A stretch of DNA of 64,000 nt from Calendula officinalis (GCA_963853835.1 OY970834.1:28712365-28776364); one strand, 5' to 3'; shown: positions 46,022 through 59,693, counted from the first letter of the stretch. The notes: generated by a model from the sequence alone, not told the origin. Numbers and translations are program-made.

Positions 46022-48155
46022 CTAGCCTATAACCCGTGATGAATCACGGACGGCTTATAAAAATTCTCAGAACAAAAATTGTAATAAGCAAAATATATAA
46101 TTTGTCAACAAATTAGCAAATAATTCGGTAAACATACAACAAAATAATATACATTTGTTGAACTCATCAATTTGTTTGCATCATTGAATTCAACAATATC
46201 TTGTACATTCCCAAACAATATGAAATTGGTTAATATAAAATAAAAATAATGATGATATCTACACATCAACCAATAGCGTTTGGAACTTTATCTTCATCAT
46301 CAAACCATACTTCATGTAACACTCTGCATAAATTTAAAGCAACTTAATTACAAAAAATATACAAAATGTAGATACATAAATCATATATTATTGAACCAAA
46401 TTTTCTTCCCAATTTACCATAAAACCCTTAAGTATATTTGAGCTCTCCGATGAAGGTGTTTCCATATACATATAGGCATTGCTGCCAATTTTGATGTAAG
46501 AATTCCCGAGATAATATTATCTCTCAGACCCAAAAATATTAAAATTTTCATTTCTGAAACGGACTCCCAGAACCCAGATGCCATCTGTCAACCAACCGGT
46601 ACTCGAAAGATCCAAGACCATGAGATTTTGAAGATTTTTCCACTCAATGTTCATGAGATCACCTCATATGATATTTGTTGATAAAACCAACTCTTCTAAT
46701 GAACTCATTTCTTGAATTGACTTGGTCGACCCACCAACCTTATTGTTTCTAAGATCCAGAAATGTTTAAATTTTGAAATTGCAAACTTCACTAGGGATTT
46801 GACCTTCTAATATATTTTGACTTAAATCAAGCTTTAAGAGAGAGGTTAAAACATCAAAAGTCAACTGTAATCTCGCAAATAATTAGTTTCTACTAAAATC
46901 CATGATAACAACTTGCTCAAATAACCATAGCTATAACCATTTTGGCCCGTTAGTCGATTACCAGATAACATGAATTGCTTTAAGCGGGTCAAGTTACCAA
47001 TGTTACCCGGTAATCCTTCAGCACCAAAGATTGAAGCAACCTGTAAATCAAAATAACAAACATTAAAATTTCAACAAATCACACAACATTTTTGTGACTA
47101 TACACTCTAAAATGGTACTTAATTTATGAATTAAAGACGTTAGTCTCCCAAATCCTTACATATTGTTGTGAAAAGTCAACATGGACTTTCAAAAGTCAAA
47201 CATGTGGTTACCTGAGTAGGGGTCCAATCACAAGGATCCTGATAAAGATCCGACCCATTCGACCAACTACCAACAAAACCTTGTATATAAGAGTGAAGAG
47301 CTTGTTAATGAGGTTTCTCCAGTAGAGATTACCTCTTCGTATAAAAGAGGAAATAGAGTACGCACCACAAGAACAATGAGTGTTACACCCTAAGAACAAT
47401 GAGTGTTACACCCTGCATAACAAAAAAATAAGTCAATAATTAGAAGAAATTTAATCATTTTTTACATACAAAAATTTAAGAAAATTCTATAGAATATTAA
47501 AAAGTCAAACCACAAACGCCAGAGATTTTGCATTAGACAGATATGGAGCTCCCCGATATAATTGTAATCCGTGTTACTACTGCAAGTAATCTTAGAAATA
47601 GTGCTATGCCATAATGGTTTTTACTGCAGATTTTAAATTAGTAAGAATATAATAAATTAATAATAATGGTAAAAGAAACTAATTTTAAGAGTAAAAAATG
47701 AGGTGAAATACCAACAGGGAAAACCAACTATTCTAATTCTATATTTAAAACAGGGAAACCGAATCAAGGTGCATTAAACTCATACGATATTGAACGGCTT
47801 TGAATGACTTTGAATGAGAAATTCAAAACTGATATTACATTGAATTTTGGAGAACACAAGGGGTAACCGTTATGTCAAGGCTACGCCTTTAAGTTTAGGG
47901 TTATCAAAAGCCTTTATTTCCGGTAATTGCATTCAATGGGCAATTACCAAAATTATTGATAATTGCATTTAAAATTGTTAATGCAAGTTGTTCCGTTGAC
48001 ATAATAACTGCTAAGGTGACCTACAAAATTGTATGTGGCATCATGAAGCAGGGCAAAGCGCTTATGTGGACTTACATGGCATTACAACATGGCATTATTG
48101 AGTGTCAAGTGGCTTTTAAGGATTCAAAAAAACTTTGGTTTATTATATATAAAGA
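46022..48155 (-). mobile_element. Helitron inside the copia LTR, carrying an LRR fragment
   Basis: On the minus strand it starts TCTTTATATATAATAAACC at 48155 and ends CTAG at 46025-46022. The 3' hairpin is CCGTGAT-TC-ATCACGG followed by GTTATAGG, the same family as 13114-15134. Flanks are A (46021) and T (48156). The other LTR shows the empty site at 52162 (AATAGAAATGTGTCATC), so both borders are certain to the base. 2134 bp, no helicase. Confidence 0.95.
46435..47310 (-). pseudogene. captured LRR-protein gene fragment with intron
   Basis: Minus strand, exon part 1 about 47310-47212: FVGSWSNGSDLYQDPCDWTP, the usual N-terminal cap of plant LRR proteins, ending ACTCAG/GTAACC. An intron follows at 47211-47041 (ends TTTACAG). 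Exon part 2, from 47040 down to about 46435, gives LPGNIGNLTRLKQFMLSGNRL and later LRR remnants (DLSQNILEGQIPSEVC, VLDLSS). Several stops and frame shifts are present. The intron shows DNA-level capture. The cap and repeats resemble the PII-2-like LRR group; this closer assignment is tentative. Confidence 0.75.
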
Positions 48156-48537
48156 TGTGTCATCATGTTAATAATAATCACAATTGTCATTATACATATT
48201 CATTACAAAGAAATAAAATCACCAAATTCAATTCTATATTTAATGACACACATTAAACTTCTTAATAATATTAATAATAATATTATCTTAATAATATTAA
48301 TAATAATATATTATTACTTGAATTTGTTAACCATAAAAACCGAACCCCCATTAAACCCGGGAGACAAGCGTGGATAGGTTCAAGTTCTCACTAGTTCATT
48401 TATTTTATTTCTTGATTCCATACACCCCACTTTGAGAGTCGATATCTCATTCACCACAGCTACATTTTGGGCATGTCAACTATTAATTATATATAACAAA
48501 TATACATATAATTATATATGTCCAAAATTTTCCAACA

Positions 48538-49868
48538 ATCCCCCACATGAATAGAGATCGATCGAAAACATAACAAAATTTCGATAAATGTTCAACAGTT
48601 AAGTCTTGCAAAGGATAGGTAGGTATTAGCCTTTGAACCTTCCCTTGAGAAGCACACTTAGTCCCCTAGCAGTCAGTAGACACGATGTCCTTGAACTGAA
48701 TCCGCCTTTTGTGTAGACGACAATATACATTCTCACAAGACTCTCCCTGACTTGTTCATATCCTCTTATCGTGCCCGTCTTGGTCATGGACACTGCCTGG
48801 TTCTGCTAGAGCTACTAAGATTTGTGCCCCAATAATTCCATTCGAAGCGACCCCACTTCTCCCTCACATAGGTGATTCTCTACAAGGAATCATTAAAATC
48901 CATAGTGCTTATCCTCATTGTCACTGAACTAGGAATGAACTAGGAAGTAGTACAATTTACTCCCTTTAAGAATGTTTGGAGGAATTTCGTTACCCCCACA
49001 GTGACATCCCTTCGTTTATACAATTAGGTTGTCCTATTGAACCTAGATCTTGGGATCTCCAGTCAACTAGGTTAGGTTTCCTTCGGATAAACTCTATTCC
49101 AAGGGCTTTAGTCCCATTCCATTATAACTAACTCTCTACTTAAGCCTTTTCATAAGCGGATCCGCGATGTTAGCAAGATAGTTAATCTTGATAACTTCAA
49201 TTGAGAGTAGTTATCATATCGTATCATGCCTTACAATTATACTAATGTAAATGTAAGATAACGATATATGCCAATATATACATCAATTATTTGGAATATC
49301 TTCCTTAATTGATGTAACTTTATGAAGATGAATGAATACCTTAGCAAGGTACCCCCACATTCGTGCGTATTTATAAGACGGTTTTCTTTCAAACCAAATT
49401 CCGTACGATGTTTCATCTAACCCTCACGAGGTTCTTATATAAAATATAAGTAGTCGACATACGACATAGCCCCACATTTGTACGTACTTATGATACGATT
49501 TTCTTTCAAACCAAAGTTTGTACAATGTTCATTTTATCCTCACGGGGTATCTTATATAAAAGATCATTAGTCGACGCACGACATACCCCCACATTTTTAC
49601 AAATTATTATATCAATTGCTTCATTTTTACTTTTCTCTAAAGTAAAACTACACTCTTTCGTGTATATCAAGGAGTTTTGGTTATTTCTTTCAACCAAATG
49701 GAATGATGATTTTGTCAGTTTGTTACATTTGTGAATTTGAACCATTGTGGAATGTTGGTGGTATGCAATTTTGTTTATTTAATCAACAAATTTGATTAAA
49801 TTTATATGGCATAATCAATCATGTTAAATATTCAAATAAATGAACAACTTTATTAAATTAAATCATGT
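48538..49868 (-). other. copia 3' internal region, non-coding
   Basis: Between the purine tract and the protease fragment. Better GC content than its surroundings at 48600-49150, but no copia RT or integrase motifs in any frame; either replaced or eroded sequence. Confidence 0.5.
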
Positions 49869-50290
49869 TTAGAAATTGTCACATTTAATTTTAACATTTT
49901 TACCAAAAACAATTCCATAATTTGATAATACAATTCCATTGGACTCAATCACAACCCAAATAACAATCTTAGTAAGCAACCATCCGGACACAAGATTTTT
50001 ATGAATCCCCGGAACATACAATATATTGCTCAACATGACATCATTTCCGAAAGTCATCCTTAAGATAATATTTCCTTCACCGTTGATACATGTGGTAGCC
50101 GAGTTTCCCATAAAAAGTTTTTACTCATTTTTTAACATCTTTGAAAATGATAAACATATTTTTATCGAAACACACATGACGGGTAGCACCCGTATCGACA
50201 TACCATCCACTTGAATCGGTTCCCACCAAATTTACTTCCGACAAATCGGAAATCATGGCCGAATTATGCACATCTTCCTTCATGTACATT
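49869..50290 (-). pseudogene. copia protease-region fragment
   Basis: On the minus strand it reads SGWYVDTGATRHVC (aspartic protease D-T-G with the copia-typical context). After a frame change comes MGNSATTCINGEGNIIL and LYVPGIHKNLVSG, the stretch that follows protease in Ty1/copia polyproteins. Stops and a frame shift separate the two parts. Nothing of RT or integrase follows toward 48538. Confidence 0.85.
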
Positions 50291-50399
50291 CAATGTTAGG
50301 CATTGTCACAATATTTGTCATTTTTATCTAATAAAAAATGCAAATTTGACCAATAAGCCACAACAATCAAAATGTTCCAATTAGTAGTGAGATATATTT

Positions 50400-51500
50400 C
50401 AAGTATCATTTTTCAAGAATCAACTCAAGAAGCCAAAGACTATCTTGTATCTTACTCACTAATTTACACCAACATTTTTTCCCAAAGTCTCACAATTTGA
50501 AAGTAAAATTCTAGATGCCAAAGCAATCCATAGATATAAAATCCGAAGAATTTAACATTTACCAAATTTGAGAAAATTCAAGTAACCAAAGTTATCTTGA
50601 AATCTTAAAACAACACAACCTTTTTATTTCAAAATCTTATAATTTCCAAATATCTCACATTATGAGACTATATTCAAGAAACTAAAGTAATCTTGACATG
50701 CATAAAATGGAAATTAAAATTTTTCAAAAAAAAAAAAAATCTCTATAATTCAAGAAAACAACAACAATGTGAAACTTCAATCCAAACATTCAATTTCCAA
50801 ATAGTCTCACAAATTGAAACCATATGTCAAGAAGCCAAAGCTACCTTGACATGCCTAAAATGGAAATAACATGAACGAATGTACTTTTCTTAAATTCAAA
50901 ATTTTGAAAATCATAAAGTAAGCTCTCACAAGATTGAGAATAAATTCAAGATGCCAAGTCAAACTTGATAACTAAAAGTTATAAAATTTTAAAACCAAAG
51001 ATTCAAGTACATTTTCTCACTATATGAGATTAAAGTCAAGAAAACCCAAGTTATCTTGATACTTGAAACAAAATAAATCAAAACATTTATATCCAAAAAC
51101 TTTTAATTTCCAAATATCTCCCACAATGAGACTATATTCAAGATACCAAAGTAATCTTGATATGTATAAAATGGAAATTACGAAAAGTTTATAAAATATT
51201 TTCTCAAACAAATTCCTTATAATTGAAGAATAACGACAATATTATGAAATATAAATCCAAAATATTTAATTTCCAAATAGTCTCACAAATTGAAACCATA
51301 TGTCAAGAAGCCAAAGCTACCTTGAGATGAAGAAAATGGAAATCAAAATCACTTACAAACCAACATAACTTTTTATATTTTAATAATTAACAAATTTCAC
51401 AATAATATACAAATGTTTGTAAGATTTATTTCAAATATCATCTCTAATGAGAATCAACTCAAGAAGCCTATGACTATCTTGAACCTTACAAACAAATATG
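50400..51500 (-). repeat. degenerate internal repeats in copia leader/gag region
   Basis: The phrase TTCAAGAAGCCAAAGCTACC or close variants (CAAGATGCCAAAG, CAAGAAACTAAAGTAATC, CAAGATACCAAAGTAATC) with CTTGACATG and AAAATGGAAAT recurs many times. A larger block of about 130 bp (near 50757-50870 and 51225-51345) is nearly duplicated. No protein is encoded now. Confidence 0.6.
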
Positions 51501-52549
51501 ATTGCAAAACTTATAATTAACAACAATAATTTTCACAATTATAAATTTTAAATCCAAAATTGTTTTAAACAATATATCAAGTTATTTAAAATCAAACTTT
51601 CAAAACTTGATATAATAAACTTTAAATCCAAAAATTTGATTCAACAATTTATAATAAACTTAACCAAACATCTTGTATTACATAAACATTTCAATCAAAA
51701 CCTTTTTCCGAATCGATGCTATTAATAAGCAAAAATCAAAAAAGAACATATGTATTTTCCAACCGGTATTAGCAAAGAGAGGAAAAATCTATTTTAAGTT
51801 TGTAGGAGCTAATACAAATTTTCATTAAAAAAAATACAATACAATTGAGAAATAACTAAAACAAATACAAGATTGAAATAACAATATGTAGAAACAAAGA
51901 AGAAACAAGTTTTGGTTGAGTCTCGTGAAATTCACGATCCCCTTAAAATAGATTCGTCGTCTATTTCCCAGGGTAAACACAACCGAGTAGTTTTATACTA
52001 CCGAATATAATCCAAGCCCGGACACTGATCGAAAGTTTTTGTGTTTAAGGGTCACTAAAAATTGGAGAGCATATGTGTGTGAGAATTCTTGGAGTGTAAG
52101 AAAGACTAAGACTTTTTGGTGTGATTACAAATGAACCATACACATTCTATTTATAATAGAAATGTGTCATCATGTTAATAACAATCATAATTGTCATTAT
52201 ACATATTCATTACAAAGAAATAAAACCACCAAATTCAATTCTATATTTAATGACACACATTAAACTTTTTAATAATATTAATAATAATATTATATTAATA
52301 ATAATATTATTATTACTTGAATTTGTTAACCATAAAAACCGAACCCCCATTAAACCCGGGAGACGAGCGTGGATAGGTTCAAGTTCTCACTAGTTCATTT
52401 ATTTTATTTCTTTGTTCCATACACCCCACTTTGAGAGTCGATATCTCATTCATCACAGCTACATTTTGGGCATGTCAACTATTAATTATATATAACAAAT
52501 ATACAAATAATTATATATGTCTAAAATTTTCCAACACCAATTGCACTTG

Positions 52550-55197
52550 TGTCACACCCCGCCAAAAAATGAGTTTTACTTCATTTAAAATGTTTTGCGG
52601 AAGAACGAAGGTGTAACGTTCATGACAACATAGCAAAAATTAAGTAAACAAACAACCACGCAATAACGAAAAATAAAGGTTTGTTTCACTTTCCAAAAGT
52701 AGAAAGTTTCTAAAAATAGTAAGTTTCCTAAAATAGAAATTGCTTGAAATGAAATGATTGTTCGTAAACTTAATGTTTTAATCATGGCTCACGACAATCC
52801 CAATGCTCATATCCTCCAAACTCCACTGCACCTAATTACCTGGAAAAACATAAATAGTAAAAGGGTCAACAATAATGTTGAGTGAATCCACAGGGTTAAA
52901 GTAAAGTGTAAGGTAAAGTAAATGTTTTGCTACTCAAAATGTTTGTTATGAAAATGATTTATGACTGAAAATGTATAAGGTTCAACACTCATATGATATG
53001 AGAAGTAAATATGAAAAGTGAAGTGTAATTGTAGAATATCTACAATTACTAGTTTTGTTTATGAAAATGTGTTGAACAAGTTGTTATGTTTGACATCGCA
53101 TGAACTGTTATCCCCAACATGTAGCTAGTCTATTGAGTTAATATACCAACCCCTAAGTCCACAATCAACACTTCAACTCCAGTATGTTATGTTATTTTAT
53201 GGATATACACTCCCGGAAATGTCTTGGATAAACCAAGTAATGATCAAACATTGTTGGGAGGATGAGTGTCAGCCAATAGTACTATCTGCATATCCATGGT
53301 CTAGATCCACTAGCTAATGATTGCTGGTAACCTTAGTGCGGTATAATAATTGTTTGTCATGCCAATGCGATAATGAAAATGTATAGATGTTGTTGTACAA
53401 TCATAGTAAAACAGTAGCAGTTGTGTTTATGTTTTCCACCCCAAAGTTTATAAAACAGTTAAAAGAGAAAAGGGGTCTGTGGACTCACCTGGCAAAGCTT
53501 AGCGACAAATACTTAAGACAGAGGAATCCTTTGGAGACTCCTAGCTTCCTAAATGATTTAACTAATGATTAGACTAAGCTAACACAGGCGATTCTATATA
53601 CGATATAAGTTAAGCATTATGTATTTCATGTTATGTTTTATGTTTTGTGACATCAAATGAATTTGGGTTATTGGACCTTAATAGGTCGAAATGAAATGAA
53701 ATGAAATGAAATGGACTTCGAAATGAAATGAAATGAAATGGGCTTGGGTTAGGCTTATTGGGCCTAGATTGGGCCTATTGGGTTGGGTCACTTGGGCCTC
53801 TTATTGGGCTTAGGTCCATTTAGATTGGGCCATGGATTGGGCTTGGCCCAATTGGGTTCGGTTTGGTTAGGTATGGGCCAAAGGTTTGGGCTTTGGTCCA
53901 AATGGGCTTGGATACTAATGGGCCAACTAAGGTTTGGGCCCGATGGACTAAAGTAGATCGATATGGGCCAAGTACGGGCCTTGGCCCGATTGGGTATTCG
54001 AGTTTGGGTTGATCGGTTTGGGTCAAGATCCGGCCTTGACCCGGTTTGACTTATTGGTCAACATTGGTCAAAATTGGTCAACAAAAGTCAACACTTGGGT
54101 TCTAGATTTCGGCTAGGGTTGAAGGTATACCATAATTTGGTCAACCAAAGTCAACTATGGTCAATCTAGCTATCAAATGGTCAAATAGTCAATCATGGAA
54201 GTCGATTAGGGTTAGGGTTCGGCTAGGGTTCGACCTAGGGTTAGCCGAATGGCCAAAACCCTACGGGTTCTAGCTAGATCGAGTCTAGATCGGCTTGATC
54301 AAGGTTTGGGTGTGTAGATCGGGTATAGTTCGAGTCTAGGGTTCTAGATCTAAGGTGTTTCGGTCATTCTAGGGTAGATCTAGGGTTCTCGGAAATGAAT
54401 CAAGGCAAGGAATACAACAATCAACGATTCACTATCAAGGGACAATGCATGCTACGGTTTATGGGCGTTTAGGGTTTATACCGAGACCAAATGGCCTTGG
54501 CCATGGTCTCGGGTTCAAGCTACAAACTGAAACAATCAAAGAAGAAACAAGCAAGAAGGTTTTTGTATCATACCTTGGGATCTAGTCGAACAAGATCAAG
54601 AAACCGAGAAGAGGAAGTGTGCGGATTGCTTGATGATCGACGAACAAGGGGGGTTTCGGTTTTGGGGTTTGGACGAATACACAAGGAGCAAAATAGGGTT
54701 TAATGGTTGGTTTAAGCAAGGTATTTATAGATAAACATCTAGGGTTTAGAGTAGAGTTTGAGTGATACAAGGATTCATTCAAATTGTGGATGGATAGGAT
54801 CAAACAAAATTCAACCTCACCCCTAAGAGGGTTCGGCCGAATGGAGTAGGCAACAAGCAAGGTAAGGCCGACCACATAGTGGTCGGTCAAAAGATCAAGG
54901 TGTCGGCTTAGACAGTTTATTCAATTCGAGTCACGTTTGATTTAATTTGTTACGTTTATTGTTTAACCGAGAAAGTTATTGTTTTAGAAATGATTTTAGC
55001 TCAAAGTGTGTCACCATAAGTAAATAAAATGTTGTGTTGACTAAAATAATCAAACACTAATGTATGGTGTAAAATATGTATGTTTGTTGTGTGTAAGGAA
55101 TGCCAAAAATAGAAATGTCTAAAAATAGAAACTTTCTAAATAAGGAAAGTTCTAGAAATGAAATGAAGTTACATACCAGAAATATCGAGTTGTCACA
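52550..55197 (-). repeat. Tekay 3' LTR
   Basis: 2648 bp. It contains a (GAAAT)n patch and many TTGGGCC-like words near 53690-54000. Small open frames within it have no recognisable product. Confidence 0.95.
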
Positions 55198-58100
55198 TTC
55201 TCCCCTGGTTGAAGAAATTTCGTCCCGAAATTCTAGACGAAGCACGAACAGGAGAGACAACGAGAAAAAGATGAGGATATTTCTTTCGCATCGGGTCCTC
55301 ACGTTCCCACGTGAATTCAGGACCTCTTTTGGAGTTCCATCTGACTTTAACAATTTTGATCTTGCTTCTTCGCAACTTTTTCTCTTTCCAGTCAGATATC
55401 TCGATTGGTTCCTCAGTGAAATGGAGTTTGTCGTCGATGATAATTTCTTCAGTAGGGACGATAAGCGAAGGATCGTGAATAAACTTCTTCAGATTAGAAA
55501 CGTGAAATGTGTTGTGAACATTGCTGAGTTCATTAGGAAGACGAAGGCGATAAGCAACGGCACCGATTCTTTCAAGAATCTCGAATGGTCCAACATAACG
55601 AGGACTGAGCTTTCCTTTCTTACCAAAACGTACAACACCTTTCCAAGGTGCTACTTTTAGCAAAACATGGTCGCCAACGGCGAACTCTAAAGGCTTCCGA
55701 CGATTATCAGCATAACTCTTTTGTCGATCTCTGGCAGCCTTGATACGATCTTTGATCTTAAAAATCTTGTCAGTCGTTTCTTGTAGAATCTCAGGACCAG
55801 TAATCTGACGATCACCAATTTCAATCCAACAAAGTGGCGAACGACACTTTCTTCCATACAGGGCTTCAAACGGTGCGGCCTTAATAGTTGTATGATAACT
55901 ATTATTATACGAGAACTCAGCTAAAGGGAGATGCGAATCCCAACTTCCACCAAAATCAATAACACATGCTCTCAGCATGTCTTCCAAAGTTTGAATTGTT
56001 CTTTCAGTCTGACCATCTGTTTGAGGATGATAGGCAGTACTCATATCGAGGCGAGTACCGAGAGATTTTTGCAATGATTGCCAAAAACGAGATGTAAAGC
56101 GACTATCGCGATCAGAGATGATCGCGACTGGCACACCATGTCGAGATACAACTTCCTTTAAATAAATCCTTGTTAACTTTTCCATTTGATCAGTTTCTTT
56201 AATAGGAATGAAATGGGCTGATTTGGTCAATCGATCAACGATTACCCAAATTGTATCATGACCATTAGATGTTCGAGGCAATTTAGTTATAAAATCCATA
56301 GAGATTTCTTCCCATTTCCATTCAGGGATCTCTGGCTGTTGTAGAAGACCGAAAGGCTTCTGATTCTCTGCTTTCACTCTAGCACAAGTTAAACATTTGC
56401 TGACATAAACTGCGATTTCTTTCTTCATATTTGGCCACCAATAAAACTCCTTTACATCTTTATACATCTTGTGGGCACCAGGATGAATAGAATACTTGGA
56501 TCGGTGAGCTTCATTCAAGATGACGTTGTGAACACATCCAAGATTAGGAATCCATAAACGATTCATGAAATAAAGGGTTCCATCCACCTTTGCTTCTAAC
56601 TGCTTCTCCATACCACGCAAAGCTTCACTTTTGATGTTCTCTACCTTCAAGGCTTCAGTTTGGAATTCTTGAACTTGGGAAGATAGATTAGAACGAACAG
56701 AGATTGGAAGGGCTCGAACACGACGAGGTTTAGGTTGCTCTTTCCGACTTACGGCATCAGCTACCACATTAGCCTTACCAGGATGATACTTAATCTCACA
56801 TTCATAGTCGTTCATCAACTCTATCCACCTACGCTGTCTCATGTTGAGGTCTTTCTGATTGAAGATATGTTGTAAACTCTTGTGATTGGTGAATATTGTG
56901 CACTTGGTACCATAGAGGTAATGTCTCCAAATCTTCAACGCGAATATAACGTCACCCAACTCAAGATCATGAGTTGTATAATTCTTCTCGTGGTTCTTCA
57001 GTTGTCGAGAGGCATAGGCGATCACTTTGTCATGTTGCATCAATACACAACCTAGCCCTTGGTGCGAAGCATCACAATACACCACGAAATTATCGGTTCC
57101 GTCAGGGAGAGATAGAATAGGAGCAGAACATAATTTAGATTTTAGAGATTGGAAGGCTGATTTTTGCTTTTCACCCCAGACAAATTTCTCATCCTTATGT
57201 GTTAACACCATTAAATCCTTTGCAATCTTCGAGAAATTTTCTATGAATCTTCTATAGTAACCAGCAAGACCAAGAAATTGTCTTACTTCAGTTGGGGTCT
57301 TTGGAGCTTCTCAATTCTTTATAGCTTCTATCTTTGCAGGATCCACGTGAATACCTTCTTCGTTGATAATATGGCCCAGAAATTGGACTTCACGCAACCA
57401 AAATTCACACTTGGACAACTTGGCGTACAACTTCTCTTTCTCCAACAACTCAAGAATGATTCTTAAGTGCTCTTCATGCTCTTCTCTCAAATGCGAATAG
57501 ATAAGAATATCATCTATGAAGACGATAACGAATTTGTCGAGATATTGCTTGCACACTCTGTTCATGAGATCCATAAACACAGCAGGTGCATTGGTCAAAC
57601 CAAATGGCATTACCAAAAATTCATAATGACCATAGCGAGTTCTAAAAGCAGTTTTGGGCACATCTTCATCACGAACTTTTAACTGATGGTAACCAGAACG
57701 AAGATCGATTCTTAATTGTTACTTTGTTCAATTCACGATAGTCAATGCACATTCTCATTGAACCATCTTTCTTTTTAACGAAGAGGACCGGAGCTCCCCA
57801 GGGCGAGAAACTCGGTCGAATGAAACCAAGATCAAGAAGTTCTTGTAATTGTGATGAAAGTTCTTGCATTTCAGACGGTGCAAGACGATAAGGAGAACGC
57901 GCAATAGGTGCGGCTCCTGGAATCAGATCAATACGAAATTCGACTTGTCTCTGAGGCGGCAGTCCAGGCAATTCACTAGGAAATACACCAGGAAATTCAC
58001 GAACAATAGGAATGTCCTCAATCTTACGATCTTTGGACTTTGTGTCAACGACATGAGCGAGAAAGGCTTGGCATCCTTTACGAAGGTATTTTTGAGCTTT

Positions 58101-59693
58101 CATAGAAGTTATGATTTTTATGTTTTTGTTTCTTTGTTCACCTTGAATTATTAAAGTTTCTGTTTTGGATAAGGGAATTCGGATTTGTTTGGTGTAACAT
58201 ATTATTTCAGCACGGTTTTTAGACAACCAATCCATCCCTATGACAATATCAAAACTACCTAACTCTACAGGCACAAGGTCTATATTAAAAATGTGATCAT
58301 CTAGGTCAAGCTTACAACCTTTAAAAACTTCACTAGACCTAACAACTTTGCCATTTGCAAACTCGATTTCATAATTCACTTTCAAACGATCAGGATTTAG
58401 ATTTAAGAAACTTTTAAAGTCGGTCGATACGAAACTCAAGTCGGCTCCCGAGTCAAATAAAATAGAAGCAAAATGATTGTTGACGATAAACGTACCAGTG
58501 ACGGTATCAGGATTTTCACGAGCTTCCTGAGCATTCATAACAAATGCACGACCACGACCATTTTGACGATCACTGTTGTTGTTGGCATTGCGATTGTTGT
58601 TGTGATTGTTGTTACGATTGCCATTGTTGTTGTTGTTGCCATTCTGGTTGTTGTTGTTCTGAAGTTTAGGGCAACGATTTTGATAATGGTTAGGATCACC
58701 ACACTCGTAGCAGACAGGATTTTTAGGAGGATTGTTAGACGAACACTTTCTGAAATTATGACCCCAGCGGTCACACTTGAAACACTTCTCACACTGACCA
58801 CCATGATGCCAGTTACATCTGTTACACAGAGGCTTGCTTCAAGCATAAGACTTAGATTCTGAATTTGATTGATTGTTGTTCTGAGTAGAGGCTGCATAAT
58901 TCTTAGTCTTTTGATATTTGTTCCCTTTGTGATCACGCTTGTTGTCGTAGGAACGCTTTCCATTTTCATTGCTCACATTATCAGTGGATTTGCTAGACAC
59001 CACTAGCTTGTCTTTGAACGATCCACTTCTCATTGCATCATCAGTCAACCTTGTTGCACGATTCACAGCATCTTCGAATGTTGTCGGTTCAGAAGCAATA
59101 ACATGAGTACGAATAAGATCATGAAGACCTTGAAGATACTTTTCAATACACTTGAATTCAGGAGAAACCATATGAGGAACGAGACGAGCGAGTTCTTGAA
59201 ACTTAGTTGTGTAGGTAACAATATCAGATCCAACCGTGGACAGATTCCATAGTTCCACTTCAACTTTTTGTAGCTCTCTCCTTGGACAAAACTTCTGAGT
59301 TAACTGATCCTTGAACGTATCCCAAGTCATAGCATCAACAGTTGCACGACCTAAGACTTGCACTTGAGAATTCCACCAGGACAACGCTTCCTTGGACAAC
59401 GTACTAGCAGCAAACTTCGTCATATTCTCAGGGGCACATTGAATGACACTGAAAATGGATTCCACCTTCTCAATCCAGTGGATGATAGCAATAGCACCTT
59501 CAGATCCAGAGTAGGTCGGAGGATGACAGGACGTAAAGGTCTTATAGGATTGACCTTGACGATTGGGATCGTTGTTTCCCACATTAGATGCACCAGCGGC
59601 ATTTCCTCTTGCAGCGTTCATTTGAGCCATTGCTTCTGTGATTCGGCGTTCCACCATTTGTTCGACAGTCTCAGCGTTTCCTCCTCGAGCCAT
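55193..59693 (-). pseudogene. Tekay gag-pol, two stops and an RT deletion
   Basis: Gag starts at 59693 (MARGGNAETVEQMVERR) with a Retrotrans_gag domain. A TGA at 58841-58839 interrupts just before the Cys-rich part (CNRCNWHHGG, CYECGDPNHYQNRC). In the same frame follow a Gln/Asn run, protease ILFDSGADLSFVS (near 58450) and the RT start (MRMCIDYRELNKVTIKN). Near 57710 about 60 bp is missing up to IDLRSGYHQ and the frame changes. RT continues with FIDDILIYS to 57314, where a TGA replaces the expected Trp before EAPKTP. RNase H (YCDASHQGLGCVL), the integrase zinc finger, the DDE core (MDFITKLP, SDRDSRFTS) and a chromodomain-like tail (VKVRWNSKRGPEFTWE) run open to 55193. It cannot make a functional polyprotein. 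Confidence 0.92.

Larger units (their letters stand above)
45663..52536 (-). mobile_element. Ty1/copia element, deleted, one LTR split by a Helitron
   Basis: LTRs: 45663-48537 (741 bp once the Helitron 46022-48155 is subtracted) and 51801-52536 (736 bp), both TG...CA. The 5-bp target duplication CCAAT lies at 45658-45662 and 52537-52541. Coding direction is minus: the purine tract CATGTGGGGGAT abuts the LTR at 48538, and the LTR starts TGTTGGAAAATTTT. No clear initiator-Met primer site was found next to 51801. The 3.26 kb interior retains only a protease-region fragment; RT, RNase H and integrase are missing. Non-autonomous. Confidence 0.88.

Noticed and set aside
48600..49150. Possible RT or integrase remains in the copia 3' interior
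   Set aside because: No YVDD, integrase or RNase H motif could be found in any frame.
54205..54250. GGGTTAGGGTT-like words suggesting telomere repeats
   Set aside because: Only two or three units, part of an irregular GGGTT-rich stretch in both Tekay LTRs.
54491..54703. Plus-strand 70-codon frame in the Tekay LTR (twin at 62558-62770)
   Set aside because: Present in both LTRs, antisense to the element, no recognisable domain; LTR sequence only.
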